Of a DNA stretch of 64,000 nt, positions 24,801 through 38,113 are shown one piece after another. Within the stretch, counting starts at the first letter, position 1; every line of letters begins with the position of its first letter. The notes under the pieces were generated by a model, which was not told the DNA's origin, did not search any database, and saw only the letters and a list, made by a program, of their open reading frames with translations. The DNA is from Bactrocera neohumeralis (lineage: Eukaryota; Arthropoda; Insecta; Diptera; Tephritidae), in assembly GCF_024586455.1 (NCBI RefSeq), contig NC_065921.1, positions 7,595,401 through 7,659,400 of the forward strand, written 5' to 3'. Position numbers and translations under genes: made by a program.

Positions 24801-26499
24801 CGATTTTCGCTGCGCTTTTCGCACATTCATAGCACACAAACCAACGCGCGGCGCTTGAAGCCACCTCAGGCGGCTCACCTCCAACCCTTTCATTCATTAA
24901 TTTACACACTTTTGCACTTTGCCGCGATTCTTTCTATGCGAGCGCCAACTGTTTGCTGCCTTCTTTTCTTTCAATGTGATTTTTCTGTTGTTGTTGCTTT
25001 TCACACTAACACTCCAACACAGAATTTCATTAGAGACTTGCAAGCGCTTAATTACTGCTGAGATTTCTCACGCACTGTCGGACCGAAAATGGGTTGAATG
25101 GGCTGACTGACGCTGACGCTGTCAGCAGCTTTTGCCTACGCCTCGCCTATGGCTTCCTGCTTTTGACCTCAGCTTAACTACGCTAAACCTCTGCCAGGCT
25201 GCCATGCTGCCGGCCATTAAACGCAGCGTCAAAAGTAGCAGCTAGTGTCAACGAGACAAAAAAAGCGTATTATATGGCAGCATTAAAATTAAATATTTCG
25301 CCAGAAAAGCGCAAAAACGCTGAGAGGTAATGTAAAGTAATGTTGCAGCGCATTAAATCAAAAGTCGAGCTAGTCAAGCAGCCGTGGCGCGTTAAAGCTT
25401 GAAGGCGCACGTTGACGGCTCTTTGCTACATGGAAAGTGTGTGTGTTTGTAAGCTTCAGCCTCACAGCGCTCACTTGGATGGTGGAAAAAAGTCAGCAAG
25501 GCATTAAGCGCATTTTCTAAGTATTGTTTTAAAGTTCTCATTATTTCCACAGCCAACAGCCGCGAGCACTTACTAGTTCATTTTGTCGGGCTTTGTGTGG
25601 CCGCATGCGTCGGTGATTTTCAAACACTTCATTGTTTGCATGTGTGGCAGCGACTGGAGACACATGTGGCGTGCGTGCTTCCTGTGCGAAGGCCCCAACA
25701 AAGCCGGGGCGTTCATTTCACTACAATTTTCTTTTTTGTCAGAGTTGGTCGCAGTTTTTTCCAGGCACACCATTTCCAATTCAGCTGCAAATCACTATGA
25801 ACGCCTATAATTTAGGTAACTAATTCAAAGGCCACTAATGGGCGCGCTTGTGTTGGTTCAGATATCGAGGCATAGTGCTCGCCTCACGTATGTCTCATAC
25901 TTCACACCACTGCGGCGGCACGCAAACGCATTTTGCTTTAATGTATCCTCCTTTTTAGTGTCTCAGGAAGTTACTTTACTAACCAAATATACACTTGCGC
26001 ATGCGCTATTGTTCGCTGTGGCTTTGTTTGTCATTGGCGTTGCATTTGCGCATGCGCGTCAGTCAAGGCATTGCGGCTCATATCAATGAGCTGCGTGAGT
26101 TGTCAATATTTTCACATTTTCCCCACTTTGTTCTATTGATTTTTAATGAGTCAGCTGTGACGGTATCTCTTTGGGTTGACAATCTTTTGTGCTGCATAAT
26201 GTCGATCAGGTGTTGAAGCGTCAAAAGACTTCTGGCGATCATATTCTTACTATGTAAAGGTAAATATTTGTACTGGAAATCGTACAACATGACTATGGCC
26301 CAACAGGTGTGCGCGTTTCCAATATTTTATGCATAGTGGCAGTAGCGAGTCAAAAAAATTAAAAAGTGATATAAATACATGAAGTTAGATAATCTTGAAT
26401 ATTAAAAAATGTAGTTATAGAGCTTTTAAAACAGTTTTTTAAAAACTTAGAAAACAGCAAAAGAATAAGAAATAATAATACTGAGTCAAAATTTTTATA
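21881..26499. other. Very AT-rich stretch
   Basis: At 22600-24400 the DNA is dominated by A and T runs, with a direct duplication of about 110 bp (AATCCAAAACAGAAAC-type phrases at 22928 and 23038). Frames at 24420-25110 are Phe/Ser-rich without family features. GC content rises at 24800-26300 but no exon can be supported. Confidence 0.5.
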
Positions 26500-27090
26500 A
26501 TTTCTATCTTCAGAGATATATGTGTCCCTAAAGGCTTCAATAAAGCTCTTATAGCTTTAGGTTGAGCTTTCTTTTCATAATGGCATAAGCGTATTTAAGT
26601 TTTTTTTTTTTAACTTACAAATCAGCATAATAATAAGAATTAATAATATGCAGTCAATATTTTTAAAGCTTCTAACCTCAAAGATAAATGTATTTTCAAA
26701 AGCTTCAATATAGCTCTTACAGCTTTCCGTTAAGGTTTCATTCATAATTCAATTATACAATTTCATAATTTCACAATGGCGTATTTAAAATTTTATGTTC
26801 TGACTATATATTTTCTTAAAAGTCTCAATAAAGCTCTTAAAAATAACTTTCAGTTGAGCTTTCAACTTGACTTATTGTATAATAAAATTAACGTATTTAA
26901 GATTTAAGCTGCTAACTTTTTGTTTGCTTAAAGTATTCGAAAAAGATCTTACAAAAGCTTTCGCTTGAGCTTTCATTTGTAATTCACTTTGTAATGTCAA
27001 TGGCGTACTTAAAATGTAACGTGCTGATTTTATGCTCTGTTTCAACAAAGCTTCCTAAATAAGCTTTCACCTGAAATTTCATTTATAATT
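26500..27090 (+). repeat. Second copy of the 21.4-kb AAGCTTT minisatellite
   Basis: It has the same phrases as 21370-21880 in the same orientation: CTTCAATAAAGCTCTTA, GGTTGAGCTTTC, ATGGCATAAGCGTATTTAA. Spacing is less regular (anchors near 26538, 26706, 26826). Related AAAGCTTT-rich DNA continues to about 28110. Confidence 0.6.
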
Positions 27091-28110
27091 CATTTTATAC
27101 ATTGCCGTACATAAATTTAAAATTCCAATTTAATTAGATACATATGTATTTTAAGAACTGAGCTTCACGCTTTAGTCTAATTTCTAAAGTGATAGTTTAA
27201 ACCGAATAACACTCAAAGTTTTTTTAACCAACGTGAGAAAACCCTTTTCGAGCTACTGGCTTTAGCCTAAGGCTGAAAATAATAGTTTTTGGTTGTCATC
27301 GAAAATTGCTACGTAAGCTTTTGCAGATGAGCTTTCGTGGAAATTCTTAAGCTTTAGCCGGCAATATATAAAATGAAATAATTTTTAGAGAATACACATA
27401 ATTATCTGCTCAAATTATTAATTACTTGTTACAAAACAAACGACTTTTAACATTGATTTAGTGCCTTGAAGCTTTTGATAACGAAAGCTCATTTTATGTA
27501 TGTAAAAAGTTATATATGCGACCATTTTCACTTTTAGAGCTTGGCTAATATAAAAGCTCTGCACATTTCGCAACTATGCTAAAAGCTTGAATATTTAGTG
27601 CTTGGAAAGTAAATTATAAAAGAAACTTTGTTTGTTAAAGCATTCTCGTTAATTTGTAGAAGTAAAATGTGAAAGTTATTGTAAAATGCTAAAACTTTTA
27701 GAGCTTGGCTATGATGAAAGCTCTACCACATCCATGGGTGCTAAAAATGCTTCTAACATTTGAGCTTGTAGAAATAAAATATCAAAAAATTTTTTTTGAT
27801 ATAAAATGTTTTATTTAGTTTACGAAGCAAAGCCGAAAAGTTTTAAGAAGCAAAAGGGCTTTTCATAAAAGCATTTGGAAATAAAAATAAATAAAATGAA
27901 AGACAGCCGAAAAGCTTTTTGATGCCAAAGAGCTTTTTTTTAATCATAAAATTACTCCAGAAAATCATTTAGAAATAAAAATTTGAAGGAAAGCTGAAAA
28001 GTTTAAATAAGCTAAAGAGCTTTTCTTTAATCATAAAAGCTGAAAAGCTTATATAAGCTAAAGAGTTTTTCTTTAGTCAAAAAAGCTCTCCGGAAAATCA
28101 ATCAGATATA

Positions 28111-31100
28111 AATAATTAACTCAGAAATTTATCATCAATATAACAATTACATAAAAAATAAACTCATTACCAACAGCGTTTCATTAACCATTTCTGCTTT
28201 AAAATGGAAAACAGTGTTCACAAGTAATACCATCAGCTGCAGTACCCTTTCGCTTGACTACCATATAATCCAGCATTAAAAGGCAATTAATTAATGACAA
28301 TGTCAACCATAAAGCCATTAGCTGAAGCTAATTTAAAAATACGCTTAAAAAAGGAAAAATAACGCGCGTTTCGCTTGGGAATAAAAATGTATTAAAATGT
28401 CGTAACGGTAACAAACACATACATGTGTGTGTGCTAACAAATGGGCATTGAAACAAATGTGGCAAAGACGTGCTCAAATTGTAATTACAAAAAATATAAT
28501 TGATGTACACACACAAATACATACATACATACATACTTATGTGAAAACCCAACTTGCAACTTTACGCAGCTGGCATGTGGCAAGTGGCAAGTGACCACAC
28601 AACAGCAACGGCGCAAGAAGACAGATTACTAAAAATAACAAAAAAAAAAACAATTTTGACACAGAATTATTATATAATTTTGGTGTCCTCTAAGCCTTAA
28701 CGCCGCTGGCCACACCGTTGCATAAACATTTCTGCAAAGTTTGCAGACTGCCGTTAGTTCAGCCCAGTAGCAGCTTACGCAACTGGCAGTTAAGAAAGGT
28801 AACGAAAATTCAATTAACGGCAGGTCCATTGGCTACCAAGCCACCAGCTTTGGGTGCTTAGGTCTGTGTGTGCGCTCATCAATATGTGGCAACCACAAAT
28901 GCAGCAGCAGCAGCAGGAACAGCAGACGAGTTGTAGGCACACTTTTTCACACATATTTTTCGATTTGCTTTCCATCTTTATTTTTATCTGCATGCCAGTG
29001 TAAATGATAAATTCGAAATTGATGACTTTTTCACACCCAGTCATAATTTAGTGGCAATTTTATGAGACAAATTGTAAGCAATGCTGTCACTCGTGCGCTC
29101 CGAGGCTTATAATTAAATGCCACATGGCACCTTCAGGCCAACTCTCATTAAAATTTTTTCCGGCAACCCTCCTGTATTCTGACGTAAAAATAAATTGAGA
29201 ACGCAGAGATCGGTGAAATAAATGTGTAGCCGAAGATTTATGTGGGCATTAGAGAAGAAAAAATTGATGATCCGAAAGTATTTCTTGAATAAAATTTGTT
29301 TATAACATGTGTTCCATATAGATGTGACTTCTTCTCGGACGTCTTCCAGAAGGCTTCATTGAAATTCTTTCAAACAACGCATGACTTTCAGCAAAAATCT
29401 CTAATATTCCACATAAATAAATAGTAGTGTCTTCTCTGTTCGCTCTTAAACGCCTTTGTGACGCATGCAACTAGCACTGCCGCCAATCCGTTCGCCTCTC
29501 CTCGTTTGTCTAGCGGACTTGCAGCTCACACTTTTTATAGACTTGGAAATTGTTGTTTGAATGCGTTTGCATCAAATGCCTTTTTACTACTTCAATTGCT
29601 GCTTTTCAACGACTTTTTACGCACAGTGCCGATAATAAAAAGTAGTAAAAATTGTTTTTTTATTACTCGCCACAATTTATGCTCGTAGAACTACCGCATG
29701 CAGCCTCAGCGTGTGTGTTGGAATGTGTGCTTGTGTGTGCGCACACGTGTCGATTAATTGAGTTCATTGTGTGTCTGTGTGTGTGTGCTCGTGCGCCTGT
29801 TATAAATTCTTCGCATTGCTGCAGGCTGGCGAGCTTCAAAGCACATCAAATGCATCACAGCGCCTTTGTTTTCAAAGCTGTTAATGCTGTGGACGTTTCC
29901 TGGTGGTTTCTATTTTCTATTTTCTACTTTTAATTTTTTATGGCCTTTTTGTTTTTGTTCAATATTTTTTCGTTATTATTATGTTGCAATAGCGTAATTA
30001 AAAGCGTCATTAAATTATCAATTTGTAAAAGTTTCAACAGTTTTTGGTTACTGTGCGACTTGCCTTTGTGTTGCTTGATGAATATGTTCAAAATTTTGAG
30101 GTCAAAGCGTTGCAAAACGCCTATAATCGAAAGTCGAAGGGAGGGTCAAGAGGTCTCATGGTATTGTGTTGTGAACTTTAATGATTTTTTATGAGGAATC
30201 ATGAAATTAAGCGGTAAATGGAATAGATTAAGAGTTCAAGAAAATAATAAAAGAGTAATGAATTAATCAACCTTTTTTTTATAGCCAAATTATGTTAAAC
30301 TAAATTCTTTTTGGAAACGCGAAATATTTTTCATAATTAATCCTTATCGTTACAATCCGTTACTCTTTGTCTATTTCTGTGATCTCTATCAGAAATTGTA
30401 GAAATAAAGCTTTCACAACTTTTATGAAACAAAAGCTTTCACAAAAAGCTTTACAAAAATACACTTTTTTTAATTAGAAACCATAATAAATTAACATAAT
30501 TATGGACATCCCTAAAAACTTTTTGTTCTGCAAACAAATGTATGCAGCTAAAGCATTTACAGCTTTTCTGAAAAAAAACTTTCACAAAAAAAGTAACTTA
30601 AAAGCAATTTTAACATTTTTTCAATTATTTATAATACCATATCAGCAATTTTAATGAAAAAGCTTCTTCATAAGTTACCCTTAGGGTGCAATCGGTATGC
30701 ACAAACACTTGTGTGTATCAAAGGTCGCCAGCAAATTTAAGTAAATAAGCTTTCTCTCTTTTTTGAAACAAAAGCTTTCACAATAAGCTTTGAACAACGT
30801 TGAATGTTTAAAAGCTTGAGAAATGAAAGCTTGCAATGAAACTTAAAATGAATTTTTAAAGCAAAATATTATAAGTAAAAGCTCAAACATCCCGAAAACA
30901 AAAATAAAACCGTTATGTGAACAAAACTATAATACTCTCCTTAGCAACTTTGTTGCGAGAGTATAAAAATCTGTAAGGCTTGATTTAATATCAATCGATC
31001 CACACGCAACTTAAAAGGAATTTTATTGAAATAATTATACGCAAAAGCCGAAACAATTAAAAACTGAAATAAAAGCTATAAAGCTTGATTTGATATATAA

Positions 31101-34100
31101 TTATCGGTATATAACTAATAAAAAAATTTTAAAAATAAAGAAGTGTGAAGCGAAAGCTAAAAAATATCAAGAGTAAAAAGCTCTAAAGCTTCATTTAATA
31201 TTATATTAATATTTCAATATGTATATTAATTTGAAATGCAAGCTTTAAAAACATGAGCTTTCATTAAAGCTTTAACGTTTAATATAAAGGAGTGAGCTTT
31301 TATGAAGGCTTCAAATAATAAAAAATATTGAAGAACTTAAAATTTTTAATTTTTCTGACATATATATATATAAGTACATATGTATGTATATCCACAAAGA
31401 AAGCTTTCAAAACAACACAAATTGAATTAGCGCGCAAAAAGAGATGAAGACAAAAATTATGAAACGATTTATGCATAACTTTCACAGGAATACTTGTATA
31501 TAAAGAGAGATTTGTCAAAAAAAATAAGTTTTCCTTTTTTAAAGCATACTTCGCAAAACTTATAGAAAATGTAAGCTGTATTTTGTTGGAAAATAAAATT
31601 TTTTAGTTCATTTCTTACAAAGTTTTGTGAATTTAAAGTTCTTTATTAAAAAGTATTTAAAATGATCTCCTTTTCGTTAAAATATTGGTTTTCACCTGAG
31701 CTTCTTCAAATTTTTTTTCAGTTAATATTAAATAAGCTGCCTGGCTTTTCTCTTTCTTTGCGTGAAAGATATGCAATTCGTTGAATAAAGTACTAACAAT
31801 CACCTAAAATTATAAGTTTTCAATATAAACTCTCATCAGAGTAAAGCTCAGACAAAGCTTTTATTTAAAGTGCATCAAAGTAATTAGACCTTCCACAAAA
31901 GCTTTCAGCGACGCTTTTAAAATGTTAGAAAAACTATAAATTCTATCATTACTCAAAAATAATTAAAAAAGAAATTTAGTGGTGTTAAAAAACTATTTCC
32001 CGCTTTATAGCACTTAAGGGTTAGGCAGTCAAATGCATAGTAAAAAGATTTGGAGAAGCAAAAACTAGCAGGCGCCTGCAATTTTCCTCTTTCACTGCGA
32101 AGATATATCGCCTTTTTTATAACACTAAATTAACCAGAAGAACAACACGCCATATAATTTCAATTTATTTTCAACACCATAAAGAATATCGAACCATAAA
32201 ACAATATTAGCTCTACTAAACACAATAAAATAACAAATGAGAATGGCCACATGTGTGCTTGGTCTACATACGCTATACTCGATACATAAATATGTACATA
32301 TGTATATGCACCTCTGTGTTCTTTTAATTATGGAGCCGCAGCACAAAATTGAATTTACAAAGCAATCAATTAATCCCCTTACAGATCGGTAGCTGGATAA
32401 ATATGGCTGGCAAGGGCTAGCTGCTGCATTATTAGTAGGAGTGTATGTGTGTGTGTTTGTGAAGTGAGACTACAGAGTGTACGAAGTGACCCTAACATAT
32501 GGCGTTTTAATGACTTCACAAAGTGCTGAGGGCCAGCAAAGCGCAGAAGCACGAACGGCAGAAACAACAATAACACTAAAATATTTTTTGTGCCAGCAAA
32601 GGTTGCAGCAGCTTTAATTTGACAACACTTACATGCAGCGATTAATTTGTGAAGAAGCAACACATAAGAAATAAACAATAACAAAAAAATCAAAAATCGA
32701 AAGCGGAAAATCAAAGAAAAGCTGAAAAACGAAGCTTTCGTGTTGCGCCGGCGGCGGCAATGCTGCGATTCGACACGCACGGGCTATTTGCATCATTTGT
32801 CAGGCGCATAATAACAATTTATGTTTGTCAGCTAGTATACAACAACAACGATAACACGAACAGCAAGCACAGCAGCGATTGCATGGCAAGCAGTGGCATG
32901 CCACGGCTCTAATAAATAGTGTGAGGTGCTAGGTGTAGGCCTAAAGAGGTTGGGCAATTGTTGCCGCAAGCTGTAAGCGCTAAACAGCCAACAAAAGCAA
33001 CAACAAAACACTGATGCTAAGCGAAGTTTGTGATTTTTGCAGCCAAGCTGTTTTCCTTGTTTTTGTTTTTGTGGCATTAACGCGCTGTAGCTCCAAGCAC
33101 TTCGACCAGCTGCAACCAACAACAACAGCTAACACGTATATTGCGCCACAAATCGATTGCGCCAGTGAACTATGCTTCTAGATTATATTCCAAGCGACGC
33201 CTCATTTTTCGAGTGACACGCTCGTAGCACGGGCTTACCGCGACGCTCCACATGTGTTATCAGCCTGCCGCACACACACAGAAATGTAAATATAGTGTAC
33301 TACAGTTATGTGTGCATACGCACTTTGTAATCTTAAGTGCTTTGTGGCGCTCCAACAAGCACCAAAAGCTGGTGTGTGGCGCACAGCCCAAAAGCCAATG
33401 CGAGTGTGCATGTGTGTCGTTGGCTGTGCGTTAGCATACATTCGGGCGTTCGGGGCGTCACCAAACGCAACTCAACTCGCCAGTGTTGGCTAATTTATGA
33501 TGCGCTCGCTCGCCTTTAGTTGTTGTCATCTCATATTGTATATATTTATGGTTATTTATTGAAAGCGCTCGCAGCCGCAGCTTGTCGCACTGAAGTGTGG
33601 CTAACAAACAAACACACACACTCACACATGTACTTTCATATTCACATATACATACATACATGCATATAGTCATTGGAGTAAATGTCCCAAAAGTTGTATT
33701 TTTGTGTGAAATGTAGCTGACAACCGCTGCCTGCTGTTCACTGCCTGTCACAGATTACAAAATAATATCAAAAATACAACAACAAAAAAATTTTGAACAA
33801 AGCAGAAAGAATAGAATAATTTCAAATGCAATGCAGCGCATGACGATCAAATCAAATGCTCGTTTATTGAAAAATATATGAGCACAGCCATTTTATATGT
33901 ACCGGCGTGAGCGCACAAGTGTAAGGCCCTGTAGCGCAGAGAAGAAGCGCTACTGGAATAAAGGGTGTGAAAATTGGTTGCAAAAGGTTTTTCTGCCCAA
34001 AAAACCTGGAAAAAATTTGCTCGGGAAAAAATCTTCATAAAAGGCGAGGAGGTAATGTGTAGCTTTACTTTCGACCAATAAGAAAGGTACTACAGATTTG

Positions 34101-34119
34101 TACAAAAACTTGCAAGCGA
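28111..34119. other. Non-coding stretch with scattered AAAGCTTT motifs
   Basis: AAAGCTTT-type words are dense at 27.3-28.1 kb and 30.4-31.3 kb. Patches at 28.6-29.0, 29.4-29.9 and 32.4-33.5 kb are GC-richer with CA/CAG content, again resembling regulatory DNA. No coding exon is supported. Confidence 0.5.
30932..30964. repeat. Hairpin of a dispersed repeat end
   Basis: ATACTCTC and GAGAGTAT pair, with an inner GCAAC/GTTGC stem and a short loop. The same hairpin, slightly changed, occurs at 63156-63185. It is followed by TATAAAA. Confidence 0.6.
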
Positions 34120-34600
34120 CAAATTACATTCGTATATTTTACGATAAGTGTACCACAAGTTCATAAATTCATCGAAATGTGATCTCAAAAGTCTCAAATC
34201 TCTAGCTAACTTTCCCAAAAAGCTTCGAACTGCTACGAATAGAGTCGAATAGACTCGAAATGTGAAACCAAAAGTCTCAAACACCTCGCTAACTTTCCCT
34301 AAAAGCTCCGAACTGCCACGAATAGAGTCGAATAGACTCGACATGTGAAACCAAAAGTCTCAAGTACCTCGCTAACTTTCCCAAAAAGCTTCGAACTGCT
34401 ACGAATAGAGTCGAATAGACTCGAAATGTGAAACCAAAAGTCTCAAGTACCTCGCTAACTTTCCCAAAAAGCTCCTAACTGCTACGAATAGAGTCGAATA
34501 GACCCGAAATGTGATCCTAAAAGTCTCAAATCGCTTCCTACCTTTCACAAAAAGCTCCGCACTGCAACTGCAACACCGCTCTTCTCGCCTAAATATCATA
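34120..34600. repeat. 83-bp tandem array, about five units
   Basis: GCTAACTTTCCC recurs at 34205, 34288, 34371 and 34454 (exactly 83 bases apart), with a diverged copy near 34533. Each unit carries CGAATAGAGTCGAATAGA and CAAAAGTCTCAA. As 83 is not a multiple of three, a coding repeat is excluded. Confidence 0.9.
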
Positions 34601-37600
34601 AGCCTGGTACTTTTAAGGCACTCCAAGTTGTTTCTCTGTGCTTTTTGCGGCATCTCAACACACCTCATGCCCTACAGGGCTGCCAATCAAACCGAAATGT
34701 GATGAATTGAAATCAAATGACGTGGCATGGCATGGCATAGACAGGCGAATTTTATGGGGAAAAAAGCGCGTTCAGGCAATAAAATGTGCTTCTAACAACT
34801 GCATTTAATCATCGCGCGTGAGCAGCGAAATGACAGCGACAACGCAAACAACAACAATTAGACAACAACACGGCATATGAAAAACCATCAACGAATGTAA
34901 TCGAAATCGGCAGCAGAGGAATACTTCACACGACTGTTTAGTTTTTCGGTTTTACATGTAAATTTCTATTTTGATTTACGAGGGTGCGATATGCAGCACA
35001 ATTTTTTGGAAGTGTCTGCCGTTGCTCACAACATAATTTATATATTAATAAATATGTGTGCATATATATGTACATACATACAAATCGCCGACACTTGTGC
35101 TGTATTCCGGCTTGTTGATGCCCCAATTTTTGCATATTCCGCTCGTTGTTGTTGTTGTTCCGTTAGATTTGTATCGCTTGTTAGTTTATTTATTCGATCG
35201 TTAGATTTTCCATTTTATTTCTATTATTTTTTTGTTATTGTAATGTTTTATTTTTGTTATTGTTATCGCGTGTGCTCTCGTGCGCAGTGATTTTTTCACA
35301 ACCAAACAGTTTTTTTACGAAAAGCACAAATTTTACACATTTCCCGTTTTTTGCCTTCCAAAGTTAGAAATTAAATAAATTCGTTTAATGTTTTATAGCA
35401 ACTTTTTTTGGTTAAAAATATGCCGTTAAAAATGTTGGCACAATGATTCCGTTACAGTTTGATGTTTCAATTTTGCAGTATCGTTTGCCAAGCACAGCGC
35501 TTTCGGTGCTTGAAATTGAATGTAATTCCGCTGAAAGAGCTTTTACTCGTTTAAAATGGCTTAAAATACATAACTTATTGTGGGCATACACAAATACATA
35601 CATATATGGAAAAAGTTATAGAATTAAATTTGATTGGAATGGCATTAGCGCCGAATATTGAAACGAGTTTTAAGCTGGAAAGTTTTTCCTCAATTTTCCA
35701 ATATCACAACAGTTAAAGAGCTTTTGAGGCTTTATAAAGGAAAATAATAGGTTTCAAATATAAACGGTTTTTTTCAAAAAAGGTCCATGTTACTAAAAAA
35801 GGCTTCACACCAAATCACTTACAGCAAAAATTAATTAGATTTAATGCTCGGAGGTTTCGGTTTGAACTTTTATTCGTCGGAAAATTTAATTTTCAGATGT
35901 GTTAATCGGATTGGTTTACTCAGCAAAGCAAATACGAGATTTCAAGTTAACTTTACATTACTTAATACTGTTTAACTTAACTTGACATTGTTTTACTTAA
36001 TTTGGAATAAATGACGTTCATTTAAAATAACTTAGATTAATTTTGAAAAACTTAACTTAAATGAGAGTAACTTAATCAAAGTGTGTTTATAAAGAAGAAA
36101 ATAAGTAATTTCAAGTAAACTTAACTTAACTTAACTTAACTTAACTTAAATTACCTTAAATCCGCTTAATCTAACCTAACTTAATTCAACTTAACTTAAC
36201 TTAACTTAACTTAACTTAACTTAACTTAACTTAACTTAACTTAACTTAACTTAACTTAATTTAACTTAACATAGCTTAAATCAGCTTAACTTAACTTTAA
36301 TTTTTACCTTTTTTCTACATACGCAACTTAACTTGACTTAACTTTACTTTTCTTCTACATAACTTAATTTAACTTAAATCAACTTACTTAACCTAACCTC
36401 ACAATACTTAATTAAGTAAATGAATTTCCAGTAGGCAATACTGATTTTCACTTTCAATTGAACAACTTTGACCAATAAACATTTTTTAAATATATTATAC
36501 AAACTTAACATATTCTTAAAGTCCGTAATAACTACAAACTCCTCCTCCCCTTTTATAACGAAGGGAAAAGGTAAAGCAAAATCCTTTAAATCTATCTCGT
36601 ATCCAAATTTTTTTCTCTTCCACCAAATTATGGAGTTTCTAACTGATTATTCTTCGCATTACTCATTCCCCTTACCTTAGCAATCAGCGAGCACCTGCGT
36701 TGAGAATTGTAACGAAAATCGCTTAGAAACAAAATCGCCATAAACGCCTTAGATTTTTTTTCGCTTTGACCCGCTCAAGCAAAAGGATATAAATCTCGCA
36801 ATAGACGCGTTGACCAACCAAAAAAAAAGAAGAAAAGAAATAAACGAAAATGGAATCAATTCTAATAAATTGAATGCATTTCTTCTTTGTTTGCTGCTTT
36901 TGAGATTATAGAAATTGAAGTGCTCGAAAAAAGTGTGGTGCGAAGGCAGGCAGCAAACAGCTGTCCATTTACTCGACATAAATTATAGTCAAATGAGTGG
37001 CTGACAGGCAGACACAACGCACACAAACACACGAATACACATAAGAATTACACACACACACACAGGAATAAATTTTAACAAGTTAGGTAGATGCTTGAGC
37101 ATCATTGGCATTTAGGCAGGTGTTGCATGTCAATAGGATGAAGAGCGCAAAAAAAAACGAACGGACGAAGCCGAGGAAGAAACGAAATTAGACATAACAC
37201 AAAATAAGGATCAAAATTTTGAACATAAAAGCCTTTGCATGTGGAGCAGCAGCGGCCGACCAGTGTGATACTTTGCTGACACTGAGCATTAGAGCTGAAA
37301 GGCGCTGTGACAAGCAGACAAAGGTGAATGTCGGCAAAGTCCTGTGACCCTGCCAACATCAGCTGCGCTACCTGCACGCCGCCTAGCGACGATGATGGAC
37401 AAAGGCGCAAGGAGTTTGAGCGACAAAAAAACACATACTATGATTCACTGTTAGGCACTTTGCTTATTGTTTGCCGCCCCCCTCTGCGCATGCATGTGAC
37501 GGCTTGCGTGTGTAGCGGTGTGTGTGTGCAGGTAGACACATTAATTCCAGCAAAGATTTTCCACTTTCCCGCTTGCTTGCATGCCTCTCTAGGTGTGTAT

Positions 37601-38113
37601 TTGTGTGCGTGAGTATTTCCAATCGTCTAATGACTTTGTGTGACGCACAATTTCTACCTGCCCAGCAGCGGCGCTGGCTGTCTGTGGCATGCAACATGCA
37701 AGATGCTGATCAACAACAAAGCGCGCTGCTGATAATGGCGCTGGCAGTTGATGCTGGTTGGGGATTTTTCTTTTAATTTCTTGCTTATGCCTTGCTGTGT
37801 CAGCTCTCCTCGTTGCTATGTGCATGTGGCATGCAGTGTGGCACACTGAAATGAAAGTAGAAAAAACGCCAGCTGCATTGTGTGCAGGTAGCGCAGAAAA
37901 AATATCCACTTTATTTATATGTGTGTGTTTATCGCCAGCCATTCAAAAGTAACCCGCTGTCAACTATAAATATTTTTTCCGAACTATAAAGTGCAAACAA
38001 CAAACACACACACATATACATGCATGTTTATTGATAAAAAATATTGTACATTCAAGCAGCAGCCATAAATAATAATTTATTTATTTTCATATTTCATCTC
38101 TTCCTCTTTGCAG
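34601..38113. other. Non-coding stretch upstream of the PPxY gene exons
   Basis: It contains the TTAAC array and a frame at 37328-37612 (start MSAKSCDPANISCATCT) that looks balanced for about 45 codons but has no family match or clear splice partner. It ends at the acceptor for 38114. Confidence 0.45.
36111..36295. repeat. (TTAAC)n pentanucleotide array
   Basis: Nearly uninterrupted TTAAC repeats are flanked by degenerate AACTTA-rich DNA from about 35940 to 36410. It is a simple-sequence repeat, not the TTAGG telomere motif of other insects. Confidence 0.9.

Noticed and set aside
24561..25061. 166-codon plus-strand frame
   Set aside because: Phe/Ser/His-rich text from T-rich DNA, no domain, no splice context.
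32379..32780. 133-codon minus-strand frame
   Set aside because: Leu/Phe-rich composition and a CA-repeat-derived His-Thr stretch; looks accidental.
34120..34600. Array of regular repeats that might suggest CRISPR
   Set aside because: Units are fully tandem with no unique spacers, in an animal genome.
36111..36295. TTAAC array as a telomere remnant
   Set aside because: Flies lack simple telomere repeats and the motif is not TTAGG.
37328..37612. Plus-strand frame MSAKSCDPANISC as a possible upstream exon of the PPxY gene
   Set aside because: It ends in simple-sequence text and has no donor that would join 38114 convincingly.
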